NCBI GenBank assembly: GCA_904501765.1 | Contig: CAJGCM010000067.1 | Location: 1-10,855, forward strand | Length of the DNA stretch: 10,855 bases | Source: an uncultured Clostridia bacterium | Lineage (GTDB): Bacteria; Bacillota; Clostridia; Oscillospirales; CAG-272 | Direction of reading: 5' to 3' | Shown: positions 1 through 6,586 of the stretch, piece by piece | Numbering within the stretch: position 1 is the first letter of the stretch | How the letters are laid out: each line of letters opens with the position of its first letter | Notes under the pieces: model-generated | The model's database searches: none | What the model saw: the letters and a program-made list of their open reading frames with translations, nothing else | Told to the model about the DNA's origin: nothing | Translations under genes and position numbers: made by a program

Positions 1-5
1 AGGTA

Positions 6-20
6 GGCGGAAAACCCGCC
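6..20 (+). other. small GC-rich hairpin in the uraA leader
   Basis: GGCGG (6-10) pairs with CCGCC (16-20) around an AAAAC loop, just upstream of the uraA ribosome binding site. No T-run follows, so it is not an ordinary intrinsic terminator by itself. It may be the last stem of a longer leader element cut off by the window edge. Without the upstream sequence I cannot say whether it is regulatory. Confidence 0.4.
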
Positions 21-40
21 CGAATATAGGAGGAAGTCTT

Positions 41-1507
41 ATGACAAACAATCTCGTTTACGGCGTTCACGACAAACCCAAATTCCCGCAGATGCTGCTC
101 TTTGCATTCCAGCAGGTTCTTGCAATTCTCGCAGCGACAATTCTGGTTCCCGCTATCGTAGGAAACGAAATGAGCCAGGCAGCAGCTCTGCTCGGTGCAG
201 GTGTGGGTACGCTTGTTTATCAGCTGTTCACCAAGTTTAAGAGTCCTGTGTTTCTCGGCTCGTCCTTCGCTTTTATAGGCTCTATGTTAGCAGCCTTTGG
301 CGGAGCAGTTTCCATTTCCGCAGGTTATGCGGGCTTAATTATAGGAGCTGTATTTGCAGGTCTTGTTTATGTAATTATAGCACTTGTCGTTAAGTTTGCA
401 GGCGTAAAGTGGATTAACACACTGATGCCACCCGTTGTAATCGGTCCCACCGTTGCGCTTATCGGTCTTTCCCTGGCAGTTAACGCAGTTAACGACCTTA
501 CTGTCGGTAAGGTTATGAAGGACGTAACAGAGCTGGTTATCGAAGAGGTGGACGGAGTAGCAACAATAGTAGAAAAGACCAGTGCGGTTTCTGCTTGCAG
601 CCCCTACGTAGCTCTTATCTGCGGTCTTATCACTCTCTTCTCAATCTTCGCGTTCTCCGTTTACGGCAAGAAGATGGCTAAAATGATACCCTTTATTCTT
701 GGTATTCTCGTCGGTTACGTCGTAGCTTCAATATTCACCGTAATCGGCATAGCTACAAGCAACGTAGCTCTTCAGGTAATAGATTTTTCAGCATTTGCAA
801 ATATGCAGATATTCGCAATTCCCGATTTCACCTTTATTAAAGCCTTTGAGGGCGTCAGAGAAATAGACGCTTCCTTCATTGCTACGATAGCCGTGGCGTA
901 TATCCCCGTAGCATTCGTTGTATTCGCAGAGCATATTGCCGACCACAAGAACCTTTCTTCCATAATCGGCAGCGACCTTCTTGAGGAGCCAGGTCTTCAC
1001 CGTACACTTCTCGGTGACGGTGTCGGCTCTATCGCAGGCGCATTCTTCGGCGGCTGTCCCAACACTACTTACGGCGAGTCGGTAGGCTGTATAGCAATCA
1101 CTCGTAACGCATCTGTTGTCACCATTACGACAACGGCTATTATGTCTATCCTCATTTCCTTCTTTGGACCCTTCGTAACCTTCCTCGCATCCATTCCCAA
1201 CTGCGTAATGGGAGGCGTATGCGTGGCTCTGTACGGATTTATAGCCGTTTCAGGTCTTAAAATGATTCAGGGCGTTGACCTTGGCGACAGCAGAAACCTC
1301 TTCGTTGTTTCCTCGATTCTTATTCCCGGTATTGGCGGCCTTAGCGTATCCTTCGGTGAAATAACCATCACCACTATCGCTTGCGCTCTGATTCTCGGTA
1401 TAGTAACGAACGTAATGCTTAACAAGCTTGGCAAGAAAGAGGTAGCCGCAGAAGCAGCCGAGGTGGCTGAAGCAGAGGAGGCTCCCCAGTCGGAGGACAG
1501 AGAATAA
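41..1507 (+). CDS. uraA: Uracil permease, NCS2 (nucleobase:cation symporter-2) family
   Basis: An integral membrane transporter for uracil uptake, expected to work by proton symport. The 488-residue protein is hydrophobic throughout, starting with the PQMLLFAFQQVLAI segment typical of NCS2 proteins. The family's two substrate-binding segments are present: AEHIADHKNL, with Glu297, and PNTTYGESVG, with Glu346. A hydrophilic acidic loop spans about residues 151-186, and the C-terminus is an Ala/Glu-rich acidic tail of about 25 residues, which makes the protein longer than E. coli UraA. The start is set by AGGAGGA (28-34), 6 bases before ATG. The gene overlaps upp by one base, which supports uracil rather than xanthine or guanine as substrate. 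Where E. coli UraA has EHxGH, this protein has EHIAD, so Asp301 stands in the position of the second His. Family assignment is firm; substrate rests on homology and the upp neighbour. Confidence 0.93.
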   Translation: MTNNLVYGVHDKPKFPQMLLFAFQQVLAILAATILVPAIVGNEMSQAAALLGAGVGTLVYQLFTKFKSPVFLGSSFAFIGSMLAAFGGAVSISAGYAGLIIGAVFAGLVYVIIALVVKFAGVKWINTLMPPVVIGPTVALIGLSLAVNAVNDLTVGKVMKDVTELVIEEVDGVATIVEKTSAVSACSPYVALICGLITLFSIFAFSVYGKKMAKMIPFILGILVGYVVASIFTVIGIATSNVALQVIDFSAFANMQIFAIPDFTFIKAFEGVREIDASFIATIAVAYIPVAFVVFAEHIADHKNLSSIIGSDLLEEPGLHRTLLGDGVGSIAGAFFGGCPNTTYGESVGCIAITRNASVVTITTTAIMSILISFFGPFVTFLASIPNCVMGGVCVALYGFIAVSGLKMIQGVDLGDSRNLFVVSSILIPGIGGLSVSFGEITITTIACALILGIVTNVMLNKLGKKEVAAEAAEVAEAEEAPQSEDRE

Positions 1508-2154
1508 TGAAAAATTACGATAACGTAGTAGTATTTGACCATCCCCTGATTCGTCATAAGATAGCAATTCTCCGTGATGAAAAGACAAGCACCAAGGAGT
1601 TTCGTGAGCTGGTGGAGGAAATCACCACTCTTATGACCTACGAGTGCTTCAAGGACGGTGTACCCACGGTTGAAAAAGCGGTTACGACACCTCTTGAAAC
1701 CTGCACTCAAACAGTAGTTAAGGATAATGCGGTTGCCATCGTGCCCATCTTAAGAGCGGGGCTTGGAATGGTTAACGGTATTCACGCTCTTTTCCCCTCG
1801 GCAAGAGTTGGACATATCGGTATGTACCGTGACGAGGAAACCCTCGAGCCGAAATCCTATTATTGTAAGCTCCCTTACGATATAGGTGACGAGGAAAAGC
1901 TCGTTCTCGTTGTAGACCCTATGCTTGCGACAGGCGGTAGCGCCTGCGACGCTATCAAGGCGCTTAAGGACCGTGGCTGTAAGCACATAAAATTTATGGC
2001 TATAATCGGCGCTCCGGAAGGAGTTTCCCGTGTGGCAGAAGCGCATCCCGACGTAAAGATTTACGTATCCACCCTTGACCGTTGCTTAAACGAGCACGGC
2101 TATATTCTCCCCGGTCTTGGAGATGCGGGCGACCGTCTTTTTGGAACGAAATAA
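1507..2154 (+). CDS. upp: Uracil phosphoribosyltransferase
   Basis: A cytoplasmic salvage enzyme that converts uracil and PRPP to UMP and pyrophosphate. At 215 residues it has the normal family length (about 208-216). Recognisable parts are the N-terminal DHPLIRHKIAILRD segment, the VPILRAGLGMV segment, the PRPP-binding loop VVDPMLATGGSA (about residues 135-146) and the C-terminal uracil-binding segment GYILPGLGDAGDRLFGT. The ATG shares its A with the uraA stop codon (TAATG), and GGAGGA at 1492-1497, inside the uraA tail, is the ribosome binding site. Translation of the two genes is therefore probably coupled, so imported uracil is trapped as UMP. A terminator follows at 2185-2234. No PyrR-type leader is visible within the window. 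I see nothing odd in the protein. Confidence 0.97.
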   Translation: MKNYDNVVVFDHPLIRHKIAILRDEKTSTKEFRELVEEITTLMTYECFKDGVPTVEKAVTTPLETCTQTVVKDNAVAIVPILRAGLGMVNGIHALFPSARVGHIGMYRDEETLEPKSYYCKLPYDIGDEEKLVLVVDPMLATGGSACDAIKALKDRGCKHIKFMAIIGAPEGVSRVAEAHPDVKIYVSTLDRCLNEHGYILPGLGDAGDRLFGTK

Positions 2155-2184
2155 AGCGTTAGCTGTACCAAAAATATTTTAAGA

Positions 2185-2234
2185 CGTATTCGAGCCTCAC
2201 TTTGTGTGAAGCTGCTCGGATACGCCTCTTTTTA
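2185..2234 (+). terminator. Rho-independent terminator after upp
   Basis: CGTATTCGAGC (2185-2195) pairs with GCTCGGATACG (2214-2224) as 11 bp with one G-T wobble. The loop carries a small inner TCAC/GTGA stem. A T-run (2229-2233) follows shortly after. It closes the uraA-upp operon and separates it from the next promoter. Confidence 0.85.
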
Positions 2235-2287
2235 CCCTCGATGCGCAAAATCCTTTATTATTGGAAACTTTAAATTGACCGAAATCG

Positions 2288-2316
2288 TTGACAACCCCTG
2301 AAATAGGTGTTATACT
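2288..2316 (+). promoter_or_regulatory. Sigma-A type promoter for the GH78 gene
   Basis: TTGACA (2288-2293) and TATACT (2311-2316) are separated by exactly 17 bases. The -35 box is a perfect consensus and the -10 box has one mismatch. Transcription should start near 2323, giving a short leader of about 30 bases before ATG at 2352. The repeat TGTTATA (2308-2314 and 2322-2328) overlaps the -10 box and start region and could be an operator, but nothing else supports this. Confidence 0.8.
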
Positions 2317-2351
2317 GAAGCTGTTATAAAACCTTTGAAAGGATTTTTTGT

Positions 2352-5006
2352 ATGGAATTCAATCCGTTCTTTATTAAGGCGCCCGCAGAGCTCCTCAGAA
2401 GAGCCGAGGCGGAAGAGGGAATACCAAAGCCTCTTATAGATGGGTGTATGTGGATATGGCCTGAATGTATAACGAGAGTTCACATTACCAAAAGCTTCGT
2501 TTTGGAGAATACGCCTGAATATGCGGAGGCAAAATTTGTTTGCGACAACAAATTCTCTCTGTTTTTAAACGGATATGAATACGAGTCCCAATATAACGGC
2601 TCCTATTATACGCTTTATTGCGATACCGTGGCAAAAAGATTTTCCGAGGGCAAGAATTACTTGGCAATAAGAGCCTTTCAATCGGGCAATCCTATGGTTA
2701 TCAACGCTGCCATAGCAGGAGGTGTGTCCATAAAGGATTCACATGGTAATTTTATTTCTGTGGCAACCGACGAGAGCTGGCAGTCTCGAATAGTATGCGG
2801 ATTCTATAAGGCGAATGAGCCTGAGGGCTGGGCTACCTCCGACACCGTAGGTAAGGTGAAGAAAACCAATGCGTCAGAGCTTCATCCGAGAATAAAAATG
2901 CGCTCGGTGATTTTTGGCAAGGATTTCTCCGTAGGCGCTCCTGTAAAAAACGCAAAAATTATAATGTGCGCTAAGGGCCTTTACGAGGCCTGCATTAACG
3001 GGCAATTTATAACCGAGGATAAGTTTGTAACCGGGGTTATGGATGATGCGCTTGAATACAGAGAATACGATATTACCCATCTTCTTGGAGAGAAGAACAC
3101 CCTTTCCGTGACAGTAGCATCGGGCTGGCTTAACAGTGTCTCCTGGGGCTCCTGCAGCTGCGAGGCTCCGGCCTTTGCCGCAGAAATACGTATAACCTAC
3201 AAAAACGGAAGCGAGGAAATTATCGCAACCGACGAAAGCTTCTGGTCGGTTAAATCTCCCTTGGTGGATAACGATTTGCAATACGGAGAGAGGTATGATG
3301 CAAGGCTTGAGGAGCTTCTTGGGGACAGAAAGAATCAATACCCGGCAGAGCTTGATAAAAGGGAAATCAAGCGTCCGATTATGAAAGCAGATTATCCGGC
3401 AGTCAGAGTAAGGGAAGAGATGTACGCAAAGAGTGTGAAAAAAATCGGTGATGATACCTATCTTTTCGATTTTGGAGTCAATTCCTCAGGCAGAGCAAGG
3501 CTTTGTCTTGAAAACACGGAGCGTGGCAGGCGGGTAGAAATCCGCTATACGGAGTATCTGGATAAGGATGGTCTTCCTGAGATAGGCGTATATCAAGACG
3601 TTTACTTCCCGAATGATAACAATCCCGGCTCCGAGGCGGAATATTGTATAAGAAATATCGACGTTTACATCTGCCGTGGTGCGGAATATGAAGAATATGC
3701 ACCGAGATTTGCCTATACAGGCTTTAGGTATATATACGTGAAGGGTATCGGTAAAGAGCCTTCTCTGAACAGTGTGAGAAAGCTCGAGATGAATACAGAC
3801 CTTGAAGAGGTGGGAGATGTAGAAAGCTCGCTCAGGGAATTCAATATTATTTGGGACGTAGTGAAGCGTAGCTTTAGGTCGAATTTTTTTGCCGGCCCCA
3901 CCGATTGCCCCACACGGGAGAAAAATTATTGGAACGGTGATGTTCAGGCATCTGTTAACACCGCTCTCTGGTATCTTGATGCAGGCTCTCTTCTGAGCCG
4001 CTGGACGGAATACGGAAGAAAAATTGAGTATGGCGTTTACGGCTGGGAGGACGAGGAGTATATCCTGCCCTTGGCGCTCTATAAATTTTACGGAGATAAA
4101 TCCGTAATTGAGGCAAAATACGGCAAAGTCTTAGCTCTTATCAAAAAGCGTGAGGCTCAGTGTGCAGATAAATTGCCCGATGGCTCCCGCGCCCCATACT
4201 GTGACCATAAAGCGATAGAAAACCTGCCTGCGGATTTTTATGCAGCCCTCTATCATATCTATATGTATAAAGAGGCGGCAAGAATGGCAGAAATTCTTGG
4301 TAAGGACACAGACAGAAAAATCTTTTCGGAAAGGTTCAGCCGCTATCGGGCAGAATTTAACGAAAAATATTTTGAAAAGGAAACCTCCGATTATACTCCT
4401 CATTGTCAGGGCGGTATAGTTCTTCCCATGGCTTTCGGCATAGCTCCGGAGGAGAAAATCGCATCTCTTGCGCAAACTTTGTACGGATACGTTAAAAAAT
4501 CCGACTATCATTTTACAACCGGATTTATGTCCTCCGAGCATATACTTGGTATTCTTTGTGATAACGGTTATACCGATGCTGCTTATAAAATAATAACAGG
4601 AAAAAGCTATCCGTCTTTGCTTGATATGATAAGCACCGGAGCAACCACAACCACCGAAAATTGGTGCGGTCAGAGAAACACCTTCAAATACGACAGTATG
4701 AATCACTATGCCTTCGGCTCCTTTGCCAGATGGTTCTTCGAGCATCTTGGTGGCATAAAAATCAAAGAAGCAGGTTTTGAAGAAATCAACGTAATTCCAA
4801 CGCTAATCAAAGAATTAGGCGGATTTTCCGCAAAATACCGCCATAGCAAGGGGCTGATAAAATCAAGTTGGGAATACCGTGATAGTGAGGGCGTATTCGT
4901 TGTCCGCATATCAGTGCCAAAAGGAATTTCCGCATATGTAAGTCTGCCTGACGGTCAGAGAGCTAAGCTTGATGGCGGTGTGCGTGAATTTGTAGTAAAA
5001 AGTTAA
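2352..5006 (+). CDS. Family GH78 glycosidase (alpha-L-rhamnosidase-like), cytoplasmic
   Basis: A probable inverting glycosidase that removes terminal alpha-L-rhamnose or a similar sugar from small glycosides. The 884-residue layout fits GH78: N-terminal beta-sandwich domains, a concanavalin-like domain with FDFGVNSSGRARL (Asp373, Gly375), an (alpha/alpha)6 catalytic barrel from about residue 480 to 800, and a C-terminal beta-sandwich ending in VRISVPKGISAYVSLP. The catalytic motif DCPTREKNYWNGD places Asp518, Glu523 and Asp530 at the same spacing as Asp567, Glu572 and Asp579 of Bacillus RhaB. Glu769 in ATTTTENW fits the general base, and SMNHYAFGS follows. There is no signal peptide, so the substrate must be imported. 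GAAAGGA (2337-2343) lies 8 bases before ATG. No sugar transporter, regulator or rhamnose pathway gene adjoins it. The family is fairly sure; the exact sugar is not, since several usual residues around the motifs differ. Confidence 0.85.
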   Translation: MEFNPFFIKAPAELLRRAEAEEGIPKPLIDGCMWIWPECITRVHITKSFVLENTPEYAEAKFVCDNKFSLFLNGYEYESQYNGSYYTLYCDTVAKRFSEGKNYLAIRAFQSGNPMVINAAIAGGVSIKDSHGNFISVATDESWQSRIVCGFYKANEPEGWATSDTVGKVKKTNASELHPRIKMRSVIFGKDFSVGAPVKNAKIIMCAKGLYEACINGQFITEDKFVTGVMDDALEYREYDITHLLGEKNTLSVTVASGWLNSVSWGSCSCEAPAFAAEIRITYKNGSEEIIATDESFWSVKSPLVDNDLQYGERYDARLEELLGDRKNQYPAELDKREIKRPIMKADYPAVRVREEMYAKSVKKIGDDTYLFDFGVNSSGRARLCLENTERGRRVEIRYTEYLDKDGLPEIGVYQDVYFPNDNNPGSEAEYCIRNIDVYICRGAEYEEYAPRFAYTGFRYIYVKGIGKEPSLNSVRKLEMNTDLEEVGDVESSLREFNIIWDVVKRSFRSNFFAGPTDCPTREKNYWNGDVQASVNTALWYLDAGSLLSRWTEYGRKIEYGVYGWEDEEYILPLALYKFYGDKSVIEAKYGKVLALIKKREAQCADKLPDGSRAPYCDHKAIENLPADFYAALYHIYMYKEAARMAEILGKDTDRKIFSERFSRYRAEFNEKYFEKETSDYTPHCQGGIVLPMAFGIAPEEKIASLAQTLYGYVKKSDYHFTTGFMSSEHILGILCDNGYTDAAYKIITGKSYPSLLDMISTGATTTTENWCGQRNTFKYDSMNHYAFGSFARWFFEHLGGIKIKEAGFEEINVIPTLIKELGGFSAKYRHSKGLIKSSWEYRDSEGVFVVRISVPKGISAYVSLPDGQRAKLDGGVREFVVKS

Positions 5007-5014
5007 AAAAACAC

Positions 5015-5043
5015 TTGCAATTCAAAAAAAATTGTTATATAAT
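5015..5043 (+). promoter_or_regulatory. Sigma-A type promoter for the T-box-serS operon
   Basis: TTGCAA (5015-5020) and TATAAT (5038-5043) are 17 bases apart; the -10 box is perfect consensus. It begins only 8 bases after the GH78 stop codon. Transcription would start near 5050, just ahead of the T-box stem I. Confidence 0.85.
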
Positions 5044-5049
5044 AGTCTT

Positions 5050-5268
5050 GCTATGACGAAAGAATATATATATTCAGTCGGGGGAAGAGAGCGCCGCGGT
5101 TGGTGAGAGCGGGCGTCGACGGTATATTTTCCGCTTTCCGAGCATCGGCGAGGAGCCGAGGGGCAGCCCCTTACAGCGGAATAAGAGGCAGGGTTTTTCC
5201 TTGCAATTTGGGTGGCACCGCGGTTATTCGTCCCATATCCCGGGACGAATAGCCGCTTTTTGTTTTTT
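5050..5268 (+). promoter_or_regulatory. T-box riboswitch (serine, tRNA-Ser) controlling serS
   Basis: A leader RNA that reads the charging state of tRNA and stops transcription early unless uncharged tRNA binds. The conserved T-box GGGTGGCACCGCGG is at 5210-5223. The TGGC in it would pair with the tRNA 3' end only if the discriminator base is G, as in tRNA-Ser. Stem I runs from about 5051 to 5143: AAAG (5059-5062) pairs with CTTT (5134-5137), and the apex carries the typical AGAGA and GGTTGGTGAGA segments. The likely specifier codon is TCC (serine) at 5130-5132, followed by a purine; this codon call is inference from position. Small stems follow at 5145-5159 and 5160-5170. The antiterminator is GGG (5210-5212) with CCC (5232-5234) plus GCG/CGT, which excludes the terminator at 5220-5256. 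Confidence 0.93.
5220..5268 (+). terminator. T-box regulated terminator
   Basis: A 15-bp stem pairs 5220-5234 with 5242-5256, with one T-G wobble, around the loop ATATCCC. It is followed by TTTTTGTTTTTT (5257-5268). Its 5' arm reuses the GCGG of the T-box and the CGTCCC needed for the antiterminator, so the two folds exclude each other. It is also the only terminator seen downstream of the GH78 gene. Confidence 0.93.
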
Positions 5269-5280
5269 AATAATAATTTT

Positions 5281-5287
5281 AAGGAGA
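5281..5287 (+). promoter_or_regulatory. Ribosome binding site that fixes the serS start
   Basis: AAGGAGA lies 6 bases before ATG at 5294. It decides between this ATG and an in-frame TTG at 5201 that would place the start inside the T-box and terminator. Confidence 0.93.
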
Positions 5288-5293
5288 TATACT

Positions 5294-6586
5294 ATGCTTG
5301 ACATCAAATTTTTAAGAGAGAATCCCGACGCAGTTCGTGAGAACATCAAAAAGAAATTCCAGGATTCAAAGCTCCCCTTGGTAGACGAGGTTATAACCCT
5401 TGACGAGGAGCTTAGAGCCTCAAAAAAGAAGGCGGACGACCTTCGTGCTAACAGAAATAAGGTTTCAAAGTCCATAGGCGCTCTTATGGGGCAGAAGAAG
5501 TTTGCCGAGGCAGAGGAGGCTAAAAAGCTCGTTTCCGAGCAGGCGGCAGAGCTTGCGGCACTTGAAGCTCGCGAGGCTGAGCTTGAGGAGCAGGTCAAGA
5601 AAATAATGATGACTATCCCTAATATCATCGACCCCTCCGTTCCCGTAGGCCGTGACGACAGTGAAAACGTTGAGGTAGAGCGCTTTGGCGAACCCCTCGT
5701 TCCCGACTTTGAGATTCCTTATCACACCGATATTATGGAAAAATTCTGCGGCATTGACCTTGACAGCGCAAGACGTGTGGCAGGTAACGGCTTCTATTAC
5801 CTTATGGGCGATATTGCAAGGCTTCATTCGGCAGTTATATCCTATGCCCGTGATTTTATGATTGACCGCGGCTTCACCTATTGCGTACCTCCCTTTATGA
5901 TAAGAAGCGGAGTTGTAACGGGTGTTATGTCCTTTGCGGAAATGGACGCTATGATGTATAAAATAGAGGGCGAGGACCTTTATCTTATAGGCACCTCCGA
6001 GCATTCCATGATTGGTAAGTTTATCGACCAGATAATCCCCGAGCGTGAGCTGCCTTATACTCTTACCTCTTATTCTCCCTGCTTCAGAAAGGAAAAGGGA
6101 GCCCACGGTATTGAGGAAAGAGGCGTTTACCGTATTCACCAGTTTGAGAAGCAGGAAATGATTGTCGTATGTAAGCCCGAGGAATCTCCCAAGTGGTTTG
6201 ACGTTCTCTGGAAGAATACCGTTGACCTCTTCAGAACACTTGATATTCCCGTAAGAACTCTTGAATGCTGCTCAGGCGATTTGGCGGACCTTAAGGTTAA
6301 GTCTGTTGACGTTGAGGCTTGGTCTCCCAGACAGAAGAAGTATTTCGAGGTAGGCTCCTGCTCTAACCTTGGAGATGCTCAGGCAAGAAGACTTAAAATC
6401 AGAGTTAAGGGCGAGGACGGAAAGAATTATCTGGCGCACACTCTTAACAATACCGTTGTCGCTCCCCCCAGAATGCTTATCGCATTCCTTGAGAACAACC
6501 TGAATGAGGACGGCAGTATTAATATTCCCGAGGCTCTCCGTCCCTACATGGGTGGCAAGGAAAAGCTTATTCCCAGCGTAAGATGA
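5294..6586 (+). CDS. serS: Seryl-tRNA synthetase
   Basis: A class II aminoacyl-tRNA synthetase that attaches serine to tRNA-Ser in the cytoplasm. It is 430 residues from ATG 5294, the normal length. The N-terminus MLDIKFLRENPDAVRENIKK is canonical, followed by a charged Lys/Glu/Ala coiled-coil arm (about residues 30-105) that grips the long variable arm of tRNA-Ser. Motif 2 is FRKEKGAHGIEERG at residues 264-277, leading into VYRIHQFEKQE. Motif 3 holds the invariant Arg at residue 393 (NNTVVAPPRMLIAFLEN), and the end IPEALRPYMGG is typical. Several positions differ from the common bacterial form: TSEHSMIG instead of TSEVPLTN, KGAHGIEERG instead of AGSAGRDTRG, and VAPPR instead of the usual small residues before Arg. 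Expression should rise when tRNA-Ser is uncharged, through the T-box upstream. The stop overlaps the next gene (ATGA). Function is secure. Confidence 0.96.
   Translation: MLDIKFLRENPDAVRENIKKKFQDSKLPLVDEVITLDEELRASKKKADDLRANRNKVSKSIGALMGQKKFAEAEEAKKLVSEQAAELAALEAREAELEEQVKKIMMTIPNIIDPSVPVGRDDSENVEVERFGEPLVPDFEIPYHTDIMEKFCGIDLDSARRVAGNGFYYLMGDIARLHSAVISYARDFMIDRGFTYCVPPFMIRSGVVTGVMSFAEMDAMMYKIEGEDLYLIGTSEHSMIGKFIDQIIPERELPYTLTSYSPCFRKEKGAHGIEERGVYRIHQFEKQEMIVVCKPEESPKWFDVLWKNTVDLFRTLDIPVRTLECCSGDLADLKVKSVDVEAWSPRQKKYFEVGSCSNLGDAQARRLKIRVKGEDGKNYLAHTLNNTVVAPPRMLIAFLENNLNEDGSINIPEALRPYMGGKEKLIPSVR

Noticed and set aside
1250..1710. Two minus-strand open frames across the uraA-upp junction
   Set aside because: They are antisense to two well-supported genes and have no motif.
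2185..2234. The hairpin after upp as a pyrimidine attenuator for the next gene
   Set aside because: A separate near-consensus promoter lies downstream of it and no alternative antiterminator stem is seen, so it is a plain terminator.
4131..4745. 204-codon open frame on the minus strand inside the GH78 gene
   Set aside because: It lies wholly antisense to a gene with clear family motifs, and its translation shows no recognisable domain.
5055..5180. A tRNA-like or other structured RNA gene in the serS leader
   Set aside because: The stems and the conserved T-box sequence explain the structure as a T-box riboswitch; no tRNA cloverleaf is present.
5201..5293. Extended serS start at TTG 5201, giving 31 extra residues
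   Set aside because: This stretch is the T-box and its terminator; the canonical SerRS N-terminus begins at ATG 5294 behind AAGGAGA.
5465..6139. 224-codon open frame on the minus strand inside serS
   Set aside because: Antisense to SerRS coding sequence; low-complexity product without a recognisable family.
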